NCBI GenBank assembly: GCA_019744775.1
Contig: JAIETZ010000012.1
Span: 1 to 40,803 of the forward strand
Direction: 5' to 3'
DNA length: 40,803 nucleotides
Source: Candidatus Obscuribacterales bacterium
Lineage (GTDB): Bacteria; Cyanobacteriota; Vampirovibrionia; Obscuribacterales; Obscuribacteraceae
Shown: positions 1-7,675 of the stretch, piece after piece
Layout: every line of letters starts with the position of its first letter
How positions within the stretch are numbered: the stretch's first letter is position 1
Translations under genes and position numbers: made by a program
Notes under the pieces: model-generated
The model's input: only the letters and a program-made list of their open reading frames with translations
Database searches by the model: none
Told to the model about the DNA's origin: nothing

Positions 1-255
1 AGCAAGCATTTTTTCAATGAGTGCAGTCAATTCATTTTTTATTGCCAGTCTTGGATTGATACGAAAGAGTTTGGTATTGCCGGAAAACTGACTGACAAGA
101 ATGCCACCACTTTCCAATTTTTCCAGTTGACGTTGTACTTGCCCTTTGGATAGGTCAAATGTGTTAGCTATTCCATTGATGTAGCCTTCACCATAATTAC
201 CTATGTAGAGAAGGCATTGTTCGGCAACATCGCTGCCAAATAGTGCTTTGTACAT
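1..255 (-). CDS. Winged helix-turn-helix regulator, 3' end cut by window edge
   Basis: The reading frame runs from an ATG at 255 to the window edge without a stop, giving 85 residues that start MYKALFGSDVAEQCLLYIGN. The stretch with DLSKGQVQRQLEKLESGGIL fits a recognition helix followed by a wing, as in small ArsR/MarR-like winged-helix DNA-binding proteins. Proteins of this type often sit beside minimal nucleotidyltransferases, but the partner would lie outside the window. The frame stays open upstream of the ATG to a TAG at 310-312, with no better start codon. A good minus-strand promoter lies just upstream and repeated GTACCC motifs surround it, so autoregulation is plausible. The family call is from fold pattern only. 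Confidence 0.6.
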   Translation of the reverse strand, partial: MYKALFGSDVAEQCLLYIGNYGEGYINGIANTFDLSKGQVQRQLEKLESGGILVSQFSGNTKLFRINPRLAIKNELTALIEKMLA

Positions 256-272
256 GATTTCCAGCTCTTTTC

Positions 273-331
273 GTACCCCATTCAGGTACTTACGTACCCT
301 TCTAAGGGACTATTATACCCCAAAAGGGTAC
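273..331. promoter_or_regulatory. Cluster of GTACCC/GGGTAC motifs, possible operator
   Basis: GTACCC occurs at 273-278 and 294-299, GGTAC at 285-289, TACCC at 316-320 and GGGTAC at 326-331. Two pairs form inverted repeats: GGTAC-N4-GTACC (285-298) and TACCC-N5-GGGTA (316-330). The second overlaps the -10 element of the winged-helix promoter. This spacing suits a dimeric repressor, most simply the adjacent regulator itself. Binding is inferred. Confidence 0.35.
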
Positions 332-339
332 GCCTGCAA
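312..339 (-). promoter_or_regulatory. Sigma70-type promoter for the winged-helix gene
   Basis: On the minus strand a perfect TATAAT (312-317) is preceded at 16 bp by TTGCAG (334-339). Transcription would start near 305 and reach the ATG at 255 after about 50 nt. Confidence 0.5.
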
Positions 340-351
340 CCATTTTTGTCG

Positions 352-380
352 TTGACACACATACCTGCGTATGGTATTCT
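352..380 (+). promoter_or_regulatory. Strong sigma70-type promoter
   Basis: A perfect TTGACA (352-357) and TATTCT (375-380) are separated by exactly 17 bp, with a TG one base before the -10 (extended -10). Transcription would start near 387, more than 200 nt ahead of the DUF1016 ATG, through a region full of hairpins. It may serve that gene or a separate small RNA. Confidence 0.6.
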
Positions 381-386
381 GATTTC

Positions 387-560
387 ATCAGATTGACATA
401 GCCCCACCCTATATTCCAATCCGCCCTGGACACTTCCAGGCTCAATCTGACACTGCTGCCACCAAGATCCCCAACTTGTCGTAACCTGGATTCCAGGTTA
501 CGCAGCGGCAGCTGTGTATGAATTTGGTGAGATTGTCCACTCGGTGTGTGGACAATCTTT
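387..560 (+). ncRNA. Candidate structured small RNA or leader
   Basis: Downstream of the strong promoter the sequence holds nested inverted repeats. CCTGGA/TCCAGG forms a hairpin at 425-440. A 10-bp stem with one mismatch pairs CACTGCTGCC (451-460) with GGCAGCTGTG (507-516). Inside it, GTAACCTGGA (481-490) pairs perfectly with 492-501 across one central base. A 10-bp hairpin followed by TTT ends the region (531-560). No convincing coding frame is present. It could be an independent RNA of about 170 nt or a regulatory leader of the nuclease gene. No known RNA family was recognised. Confidence 0.3.
531..560 (+). terminator. Terminator- or attenuator-like hairpin
   Basis: GATTGTCCAC (531-540) and GTGGACAATC (548-557) pair perfectly around a 7-nt loop and are followed by only three T residues. 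It could end the upstream small transcript or attenuate transcription into the gene at 601. The short T tract makes it a weak terminator call. Confidence 0.4.
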
Positions 561-600
561 AAAGCACACTCAAGATAAAAAGCAGGTGTTATAGAGGAAA

Positions 601-1734
601 ATGAAAAGAAAACCGCCTGCAATACGTAAAAAAAACAAATCTTCTGAGCTTATACAACCCAGGAAAGGGCACTTGTTTGAGCGAGTTGTCTCTATTCTTG
701 AACAGGCAAAAACCAATGTAGTACATGCAGTAAACAACAATATGGTTGTTGCCTACTGGTTAATTGGTCGTGAAATTGTGCAGGAATTGCAAGCCGGCAA
801 AACCAAAGCGAAATATGGGGAAGCAACTATTGAAGATTTAGCTAAACAGCTAACTAATCGCTACGGGCAAGGATATTCCATACCAAACCTGAAAAATTTT
901 CGGCAATTTTACCTTGTTTATAGTAATAGGACTCCTGAGATTAGCTACACACCGTGTAGCCAATTAAACCAAAAACAAAAAAGCTACCCAACGGGTAGCT
1001 TTTTCATGGGTTTTCGCCCCAATCTTACATGGTCTCATTATCGAGCATTAATGCGTATCGAAAAGGATAAGGCAAGACAGTTTTATGAAGAAGAATCAGC
1101 AACTTGTAGTTGGAGCGTCCGAGAGTTAGAGAGGCAAATCCATTCGTTTTACTACGAGCGCTTGCTTGTCACTAAAGACAAGAAGAGCATGTTACAAGCT
1201 CAACGCGATACTAAGAGACAAGTATTATTACCTGAGGACATACTAAAATCACCCACTGTCCTTGAATTTCTCAATTTACCTGACGTTACTCCACTACATG
1301 AATCAGAATTTGAGCAAGCAATAATTGATAATTTGCAATCGTTTTTGCTGGAACTTGGCAAAGGATTTGCCTTTGTTGCTAGACAACAACGATTACGTTT
1401 TGAAGATGAGGACTTTTATGTTGACCTTGTTTTTTACAACTATCTCCTTAAATGCTTTATTTTGGTCGATCTCAAAATGGGCAAACTTACACACCAAGAT
1501 ATTGGGCAAATGGACAGTTATATTCGCATGTACAAGGATTTGTACCAACTCAAAAGCGATAATCCAACCATTGGCTTGATTCTCTGTGCTAAGAAAAATG
1601 AGACCATTGCCAAATATTCAGTACTAAAAGAAAGCAAGCAATTGTTTGCCTCAAAATACATGCTTTATCTACCTACAGAAAAGGAACTTGCTCTTGAATT
1701 GGAACGTACATCAAACAATCTAGAAAGACAATAA
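601..1734 (+). CDS. YhcG/DUF1016-family PD-(D/E)XK nuclease
   Basis: This 377-residue protein has the two-part layout of the YhcG (DUF1016) family. A helical N-terminal domain (about 25-150) includes ANNNMVVAYWLIG-type sequence and NLTWSHYRALMRI. The C-terminal nuclease domain (about 215-360) has YVDLVFYN (Asp275) and VDLK (Asp290, Lys292), the expected acidic and Lys residues of a PD-(D/E)XK fold, and QMDSY after it. Members are putative DNA endonucleases linked to defence or mobile DNA, and the true role is unknown. The start has AGAGGAAA directly ahead of the ATG. Residues about 113-138 are encoded by two palindromes, one terminator-like, and look like an in-frame insertion. The stop is 2 nt before imuA, so the genes may be co-transcribed. 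Confidence 0.85.
   Translation: MKRKPPAIRKKNKSSELIQPRKGHLFERVVSILEQAKTNVVHAVNNNMVVAYWLIGREIVQELQAGKTKAKYGEATIEDLAKQLTNRYGQGYSIPNLKNFRQFYLVYSNRTPEISYTPCSQLNQKQKSYPTGSFFMGFRPNLTWSHYRALMRIEKDKARQFYEEESATCSWSVRELERQIHSFYYERLLVTKDKKSMLQAQRDTKRQVLLPEDILKSPTVLEFLNLPDVTPLHESEFEQAIIDNLQSFLLELGKGFAFVARQQRLRFEDEDFYVDLVFYNYLLKCFILVDLKMGKLTHQDIGQMDSYIRMYKDLYQLKSDNPTIGLILCAKKNETIAKYSVLKESKQLFASKYMLYLPTEKELALELERTSNNLERQ
944..1004. repeat. Two palindromes inside the DUF1016 gene, one terminator-like
   Basis: GCTACAC-ACC-GTGTAGC (944-960) and GCTACCC-AAC-GGGTAGC (983-999) are 7-bp stems with 3-nt loops that share GCTAC/GTAGC. The second is flanked by six A (977-982) and five T (1000-1004), the form of a bidirectional intrinsic terminator. 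Both lie in frame inside the nuclease gene and encode the variable insert between its helical segments. Confidence 0.5.
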
Positions 1735-1736
1735 CC

Positions 1737-2537
1737 ATGAATATTCGCAATGAAGTCACTGTACTAAAACAACACCTTGAACATCTTTTTCCAGGTAAGT
1801 GGATTTCCGGCAATAACTTAGATGAACGGCACGGAAAACAAAAGCTTATCTCAACTGGACTTCCGGAAATAGATCATGGACTTATAAATGGACTCAGCCG
1901 CCAGCGTATTACAGAATGGCTCGGCACAACGTCTTCAGGAAAAACAACTTTTCTACGCAATCTTATAAGCAATTGGTGTTCTGCCGGATTCAATGTTGCC
2001 TACATTGATATTGAAAGCAGATTACTTGCCAGTGATTGGGCTTATCTCAATCAAGATCCTTATAAAGGTCGCTTTTGGGCTGTTCGTCTAAACAACAAAA
2101 CACAAGATGCCGTATGGGCAGCCGAACAACTTATTCGTTCACATGCCTTTGATGTAGTGATACTTGATTTAGCAACAGATAAAACTACGGCACACAATCA
2201 AAGCCGCCATCATGCTCGCTTACAAAGAGCACTCGATAAATCACGAACAGCCCTGTTAATCCTCAAAGACATAAATAGCTTTGCCCAAAGCAATAGTTGG
2301 GGTTGCCATGCTCGCTTTTCTTTTGCCTGGCAGAAAGTTACTTCTCAAAACAAAACCCTAAATCAAAAAGGTCTGTCCGGCATAACAGCAATTTTGCCGG
2401 CAGCAGATTTATTGGTTTCTAAAGACGGCATGTCCAAGAGTTTGGCAATTACCCCGTACGAGGAGGGCGGTCAATATGTCCAGAATTGCTTGTTTACGCA
2501 TCCCTCAATTCCAGATCGCCGTACACCAAAAGCATGA
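1737..2537 (+). CDS. imuA: ImuA-like RecA-fold protein of the mutasome
   Basis: A 266-residue RecA-like ATPase-fold protein. A Walker A element GTTSSGKT lies at residues 63-70, followed by NVAYIDIES and a Walker-B-like stretch FDVVILDLA. ImuA proteins act with ImuB and DnaE2 in DNA-damage-induced mutagenesis, and sequence plus position support this assignment. The ATG is 2 nt after the stop of the DUF1016 gene and the end overlaps imuB by 62 nt, so the genes are translationally linked. No promoter or LexA-type site was seen in the 2-nt gap, so any damage control must act upstream, inside or before the DUF1016 gene. It could also be annotated as a RecA/SulA-like cell-division inhibitor. Confidence 0.85.
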   Translation: MNIRNEVTVLKQHLEHLFPGKWISGNNLDERHGKQKLISTGLPEIDHGLINGLSRQRITEWLGTTSSGKTTFLRNLISNWCSAGFNVAYIDIESRLLASDWAYLNQDPYKGRFWAVRLNNKTQDAVWAAEQLIRSHAFDVVILDLATDKTTAHNQSRHHARLQRALDKSRTALLILKDINSFAQSNSWGCHARFSFAWQKVTSQNKTLNQKGLSGITAILPAADLLVSKDGMSKSLAITPYEEGGQYVQNCLFTHPSIPDRRTPKA

Positions 2538-4041
2538 ACCGGATTTGAAAAATACTGCCTTTGTCATCCTCGACAACAACGCGGAAGGCAATGGTCGATC
2601 AAAGATTTTCATGTGCTCTGACAAAGCCAGTCAGAAAAACATTATTGCCGGCATGCGTTTATCGGAAGCCAAGGCAGTATGTTCCACATTAGTCTTTCGC
2701 AAATACGAATCTCAACTTTATCAAGAAGCGCAAAAGAAACTCATTCAAGAATTTGTCTTGTGCTCACCTAAAGTCTCAGCAGACCAATTAGGCACATTTT
2801 TACTGGATGCCTCCGGACTAAGCCATTTGGGCGGCGAAACTACTTTCTGCCGCAATCTTCTTAAAGCTGCCGGCAAAGCTGGTTTTGTAAATGCCCACGT
2901 AGGAGTCGCCGACAGTGCTTTTGCAGCTGAGGTTGCTTCTCGTTTGAAAAACAAACGCTGGCACGTGGTGCAAAAAGGGCAAGACAGAAATGTTTTAGCC
3001 CCACTTTCCATCTGGCATTTACCAATTAGTTTCGATATGAAAGAGGCTCTTTCGGATCTTGGCATTAAGACAATGTCCCAATTATTGGCAATTCCTGTGC
3101 CTGAACTTATCGAACGCTTTGGCTTAGAAGCTTTATTTGCCATAAATCTTTCTCAAGGCATAGACAAGCGCAAACCACATCTTCCCCCGCAAGAAAAACA
3201 TTTCGAATGTTCAGTTGAACTTGGCGCCCCAATGGAAGCTCTTAACGAGACTCTATTTATCCTCAAATCCATGATCGACAGGCTGCTTATTCAATTAAAG
3301 AAAGAAGATCTTGCGGTCGAAGAGTTGACTATCGCCTTCTATAACGACAATGACAAATTCGATGAGCGCCCTGTTAAGCTACTGCGTCCCTCGGGTAATA
3401 ACAAATTCCTTCTGGAAGTTTTAAAACTATCCCTGGAAGCAAAACCTCTCATGCGCGAATACACAGGAATTACACTTGCCGTAAGCCGCTTTACTAACGC
3501 TCTTTGGGAACAGCAAGAATTTGACGAAATAGCAGATGACAACAACAAGGATGATATCTCACCCGCACTGCTTCTTATGCTGCAACGCTTCAATACCCGT
3601 CTGGGCGAAAATGCCGTCGTAAAGCCTTTGGCAAACGATCAATACATACCTGAGCACGCAGGAGTCTGGGTACCGGTTCTTGATGAACAACATCCTGTTT
3701 TGCCACTGAGCAATAATTACCTGAAGGTCTACAACAACAGCAAAGGCAATGCGGCAAATCTAGTTTTAAAACAACACAAAGAACCAATTCCTGTGTTGGT
3801 AAAACTCAATGGCTTATTGCCAGGCGCTATTGCCTATCAGGGGCAATGGTATCGCATCAATCAGATAACCATCCCTGATCGTTTATCAGGACTCTGGTGG
3901 GAAAAGGCCGTCTATAAATCCTATTACATGGCTGAAGCTGAGCCGCAACAATACAAAGAAGCCGGTGTTTCCTTGATGTTATTAACCGAGCACATAAATC
4001 AAGGCAAAAGTAGTTGGTACATGGAAGGCTATTATGACTAA
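2476..4041 (+). CDS. imuB: ImuB, non-catalytic Y-family polymerase homologue
   Basis: A 521-residue Y-family polymerase-like protein that acts as the mutasome hub bridging DnaE2 and the sliding clamp. Residues 1-330 follow the Y-family palm, fingers, thumb and little-finger order. The metal ligands are lost: the first motif reads LRIPQF (residues 7-12) where active enzymes have two Asp, and the second reads SADQ (101-104), with Gln replacing the catalytic Glu. That is the hallmark of ImuB against active DinB. The C-terminal region (about 395-520) holds the extended, tryptophan-containing part typical of ImuB. GAGGAGGGCGG just ahead of the ATG supports the start inside imuA. The gene overlaps dnaE2 by 8 nt. 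Confidence 0.9.
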   Translation: MSRIACLRIPQFQIAVHQKHEPDLKNTAFVILDNNAEGNGRSKIFMCSDKASQKNIIAGMRLSEAKAVCSTLVFRKYESQLYQEAQKKLIQEFVLCSPKVSADQLGTFLLDASGLSHLGGETTFCRNLLKAAGKAGFVNAHVGVADSAFAAEVASRLKNKRWHVVQKGQDRNVLAPLSIWHLPISFDMKEALSDLGIKTMSQLLAIPVPELIERFGLEALFAINLSQGIDKRKPHLPPQEKHFECSVELGAPMEALNETLFILKSMIDRLLIQLKKEDLAVEELTIAFYNDNDKFDERPVKLLRPSGNNKFLLEVLKLSLEAKPLMREYTGITLAVSRFTNALWEQQEFDEIADDNNKDDISPALLLMLQRFNTRLGENAVVKPLANDQYIPEHAGVWVPVLDEQHPVLPLSNNYLKVYNNSKGNAANLVLKQHKEPIPVLVKLNGLLPGAIAYQGQWYRINQITIPDRLSGLWWEKAVYKSYYMAEAEPQQYKEAGVSLMLLTEHINQGKSSWYMEGYYD

Positions 4042-7000
4042 CAAAATAGAATATGCCGAATTACATTGTCATTCAGCATTTTCTTTGCTTGATGGTGCCT
4101 CCAACCCGGAAGATCTTGTATCCCGCGCTAAAAACATCGGCTTAAAAGCTCTGGCACTTACTGACCATGATGAATTAGGCGGCATTCCTCGTTTTGCTCA
4201 CGCAGCTAAAGAACTCTCTCTTGAAGCAATTATTGGATCAGAACTCACTTTAGAAGATGACTCGCATCTGACTGTATTAGCCGAAAACATAGACGGCTAC
4301 AAACATCTCTGCCAATTATTGAGCAATGCACGTTTAAAAGGACCCAGAGGCAGTCCCAAAATTAGTTACGAGGCATTGGCAAATAATTCGAAGGGACTAA
4401 TAGCCCTGTCCGGTTGTCCAAAAGGATGCATTCCTTCGGCTTTTGCTAAAGGAGATTCCAATATTGCTTATGAGCAAGCCAATAAATTGCGCGATATTTT
4501 CCCAGATAGCTTTTACTTGGAACTTTGGGATCACGAACTAAGACAAGAAGCACTTTTAAACAGGCAACTTTTAGAACTATCCAAAAGTCTAAAAATCCCC
4601 TGGGTAACAACCAACAATGCACACTACGCAAGTCCCGGCGGAAGAATCATTCATGATGTGCTTACTTGTTTAAGACATGAAGTGACTCTTGAAACAGCCG
4701 GCAGGCGCCTGCGCCCAAACGGCAATTGGTATTTGAAATCACCGGAAGCCATGGCTCGTCTCTGGCGGCATGATCTAACCGGCATCAAAAATAGCGTACG
4801 CATTGCCGAGCGCTGCGCTTTTCGCCTGGGCGCCTTAAAACCTGCATTGCCACCATTTCCAGTGGCTCACGGCACAACCCACGATCAATTCCTCAGCAAA
4901 TTAGTCTGGGAAGGAGCCACACATCGTTATCCGCACCTCAAAGACAAGCACATAGATCAAATCAATCACGAATTGGCTGTTATCAAACGTTTGCAATTGG
5001 CTCCCTATTTTTTGATCATGTGGGATATAGTTCGCTTTGCTCAATCTAAAGGAATTGCCGTGCAGGGGCGTGGCTCGGCAGCTAATTCAGCCGTTTGCTA
5101 TTGCCTTTCAATTACTGCAGTTGACCCAATTGGTATGGAACTTCTCTTTGAACGCTTTCTTTCAGAAGGGCGCGAAGGACCACCTGATATTGATCTAGAC
5201 ATTGCCCATCAAGAAAGAGAAAAGGTAATTCAATATGTCTACGAAAGATACGGACGCGAACATGCAGCTATGGTCTGCGAAATTGCCACCTATCGAGGAA
5301 AATCTGCTGTGCGGGACGCCGCGCGCGTATTAGGCTTTGCTCCTGAACAAGCCGACAAATTAGCCAAACAGTCCCATTATCGAGAAGCGCTTGACGCAGC
5401 TCAAGGACTGGCTGCAGGCGGCGCACGCGAAGCCGGACTTGATCCTGATGACAGACGAGTGAAATTGCTTCTCAAAGTCGTCGCCGGATTAGACCATTTG
5501 CCTCGTCATAGATCTATCCACGTCGGCGGTTTTGTCCTTGCTGCCGAGCCACTTGGCTCACTTGTGCCAATTGAGCCGGCTTCCATGGAAGGCAGAACCG
5601 TCATTCAATGGGACAAGGACGACTTAGAACTAACAGGCATGATCAAAATTGATTTGCTTGGTCTGGGCATGCTGACGATGATTCAAGAAGCCGTAAAGCT
5701 TGTCAAACAACATCGCAATTATGATCTTGATTTAGCGCACTTAAATATGAGCGATCCAAATATTTACAAGATGCTTCAGCAAGCCGATACGATAGGTGTC
5801 TTTCAACTTGAATCCCGCGCGCAAATGAATATTCTGCCGAGGCTTCACCCAACACATTTCTACGACATCATTGTCTCCATTGCTCTAGTGCGTCCCGGAC
5901 CTATTCAAGGCAATATCGTTCACCCTTATGTAAGGCGCCGGCGCGGCGAAGAGGAAGTAAGTTATCTCCATCCATCGCTTGAACCAATTTTAAAACGCAC
6001 CCTAGGCGTACCCTTATTTCAAGAACAAGGCATGCGCTTAGCTGTAGTTGCAGCCGGCTTTACGCCAATGCAGGCAGATCAACTACGCATTGTTATGAGT
6101 CATAAAAGATCGCACGAAAAAATGGCCAAGATTTGTGCGGACTTGTCGGCCGGCATGCAGGCAAACGGCTTTTCTGAAGAAGCTATTGAAACAATTACTC
6201 ACCAGCTAAAAGCATTTGCCAATTACGGTTTTCCGGAAAGCCATGCCGCTTCTTTTTCGCTTTTGGTCTACGCATCTGCCTATCTCAAAAAATATTATGC
6301 GCCAGAATTCTATTGCGCCATACTTAACGCTCAACCAATGGGTTTCTACAGTCCAGCCACTCTCATTCGCGATGCTCAACGCCATGGAATCACAGTACTT
6401 CCTCCTGATCTAGCCCACAGCCAATGGGACTGCACGCTGGAACAATTGTCCCTACGCGTCGGCCTTCGATATGTCAAAGGACTAGGTTCCAAAGCCGAAA
6501 AGTTTTTGAAAGATGCCTGGCAAACGGGTGGTCCTTTTACATCTACAGAAGACGTTTGCCGAAGAAGTGGTCTTGGACCCAAGGCACTGACACTTTTAGC
6601 TAAAGCAGGCGCGTTTGAGACTTTGCACAACGGACGCCGTCAGGCACTTTGGTCTGTACTTGCATTATCGAAGAAACAACAAAGAAACGAGCCTCTAAAA
6701 AAACTTCTGCCACCTAAAGATCCTGATCATATCCAACTCTTAATTCCGGAGATGACCGAGCTGGAAACAATGTCTGCCGATTATGCCACTCTGGGTCTTT
6801 CCACAAGCAAACATCCTATGACCTTCTATCGTTCATGGGCAAAGGAGAGACAAATCTACTCTTGCCTGGATGTTGTAAAAGGTCAAGACGGTGATGTCAT
6901 CACAGTTGCCGGAGGTGTCATTTGCCGCCAGCGCCCAGGCACGGCCAAAGGCTTTGTCTTCATTACTCTGGAAGACGAAACAGGCACGGCTAATGTCGTC

Positions 7001-7174
7001 ATTCGACCCTTTATCTTCGATAAGTACCGCAAAGTCATTTTGAACTACAGTTTTCTTGCTATAACCGGCAAACTGCAATTACATGAAGGAGTAGCCAATG
7101 TCATTGCCGATCATATAGAAGAACTCCCACAACTTCAGGGCAATCCGCTAATACCTTCTAGGGATTTCCAGTAA
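4034..7174 (+). CDS. dnaE2: DnaE2/ImuC error-prone DNA polymerase III alpha
   Basis: The C-family polymerase of the mutasome, 1,046 residues and so in the DnaE2 size class rather than the longer replicative DnaE. The N-terminal PHP domain begins with ELHCHSAFSLLDGAS and LTDHDELGG. The palm has GRGSAANSAVCY and the catalytic pair in PDIDLD (Asp385 and Asp387 within 384-389). The third Asp is Asp540 in KIDLLGL. Helix-hairpin-helix and OB-fold regions follow, the latter around VITVAGGVICR and FVFITLEDETGTANVV. It starts inside the last codons of imuB, which implies coupled translation. With ImuA and ImuB it should carry out mutagenic translesion synthesis. All catalytic acids are present, so it looks active. 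Confidence 0.95.
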   Translation: MTNKIEYAELHCHSAFSLLDGASNPEDLVSRAKNIGLKALALTDHDELGGIPRFAHAAKELSLEAIIGSELTLEDDSHLTVLAENIDGYKHLCQLLSNARLKGPRGSPKISYEALANNSKGLIALSGCPKGCIPSAFAKGDSNIAYEQANKLRDIFPDSFYLELWDHELRQEALLNRQLLELSKSLKIPWVTTNNAHYASPGGRIIHDVLTCLRHEVTLETAGRRLRPNGNWYLKSPEAMARLWRHDLTGIKNSVRIAERCAFRLGALKPALPPFPVAHGTTHDQFLSKLVWEGATHRYPHLKDKHIDQINHELAVIKRLQLAPYFLIMWDIVRFAQSKGIAVQGRGSAANSAVCYCLSITAVDPIGMELLFERFLSEGREGPPDIDLDIAHQEREKVIQYVYERYGREHAAMVCEIATYRGKSAVRDAARVLGFAPEQADKLAKQSHYREALDAAQGLAAGGAREAGLDPDDRRVKLLLKVVAGLDHLPRHRSIHVGGFVLAAEPLGSLVPIEPASMEGRTVIQWDKDDLELTGMIKIDLLGLGMLTMIQEAVKLVKQHRNYDLDLAHLNMSDPNIYKMLQQADTIGVFQLESRAQMNILPRLHPTHFYDIIVSIALVRPGPIQGNIVHPYVRRRRGEEEVSYLHPSLEPILKRTLGVPLFQEQGMRLAVVAAGFTPMQADQLRIVMSHKRSHEKMAKICADLSAGMQANGFSEEAIETITHQLKAFANYGFPESHAASFSLLVYASAYLKKYYAPEFYCAILNAQPMGFYSPATLIRDAQRHGITVLPPDLAHSQWDCTLEQLSLRVGLRYVKGLGSKAEKFLKDAWQTGGPFTSTEDVCRRSGLGPKALTLLAKAGAFETLHNGRRQALWSVLALSKKQQRNEPLKKLLPPKDPDHIQLLIPEMTELETMSADYATLGLSTSKHPMTFYRSWAKERQIYSCLDVVKGQDGDVITVAGGVICRQRPGTAKGFVFITLEDETGTANVVIRPFIFDKYRKVILNYSFLAITGKLQLHEGVANVIADHIEELPQLQGNPLIPSRDFQ

Positions 7175-7258
7175 GAATATTAACTGTTGAACAAAAACCA
7201 CCCAAGCCATACGAGATCCGATATAACAAAAATAGGAGCCAAAATAAGGAGCTCTCCT

Positions 7259-7639
7259 ATGTCGAATTACGAAGAAGGTGAAGGAGAGGGTCAGCCAAGA
7301 GAGCAGCTGACACTTTCCCGCACTAATACAAATGCATCCGGCGACCAAATGGCCTATGACATAGCTGGTCAAATCATCGAATTTAAGTATTGCGGGCAAC
7401 CAGGATCATTCAAGATCCTGCAACAAGACCACGATCACCACGTAACTGAATTCCGCGCACCCAACGGTTCGATTTACTCGAACTTCCACGGAGCCTGGGA
7501 GTGTTATGATCCGGCCAATTGCAGAACATCCGGTTGTCTTTCCCAAACTGACGTTACGATAGATGAGACCGGCTTGCATGTAGACTCACGTGTCGGCCGC
7601 GACTTCCTAGGTCTGCCATCAAGTTCCATGCGCCAATAG
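7259..7639 (+). CDS. Hypothetical 126-residue protein
   Basis: Family not recognised. The ATG at 7259 has a clear TAAGGAG seven bases upstream, better than an upstream in-frame TTG at 7187. The acidic N-terminus (SNYEEGEGEGQ) leads into a probable beta-rich middle with FKYCGQPGSFKIL, DHDHHVTEFRAPNG and WECYDPANCRTSGC. The four cysteines and the His cluster could bind metal or form disulfides, but no known motif is complete. There is no signal peptide or membrane segment. It follows dnaE2 by 84 nt on the same strand and converges on the NCS1 permease gene. Confidence 0.65.
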   Translation: MSNYEEGEGEGQPREQLTLSRTNTNASGDQMAYDIAGQIIEFKYCGQPGSFKILQQDHDHHVTEFRAPNGSIYSNFHGAWECYDPANCRTSGCLSQTDVTIDETGLHVDSRVGRDFLGLPSSSMRQ

Positions 7640-7658
7640 CAGCCGCTCGCTCACATAA

Positions 7659-7673
7659 TTACTGACGTAGTAA
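7659..7673. terminator. Weak hairpin between convergent genes
   Basis: TTACT and AGTAA pair around GACGT in the short gap between the hypothetical gene and the permease stop codon. There is no T tract, so terminator function is doubtful. Confidence 0.2.
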
Positions 7674-7675
7674 CT

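Noticed and set aside
481-501. LexA-type box for the mutasome
   Set aside because: The 21-nt palindrome has no GAAC-N4-GTTC or AGTAC-type core, and it is more than 1.2 kb before imuA. It pairs as part of a hairpin instead.
302-622. 106-residue open frame on the minus strand
   Set aside because: It runs over the promoter and hairpin region and into the start of the nuclease gene, with no family likeness and no good ribosome site.
2476-4041. Active Y-family polymerase (DinB)
   Set aside because: Two catalytic acids are missing (first motif LRIPQF, second SADQ), and the position between imuA and dnaE2 marks ImuB.
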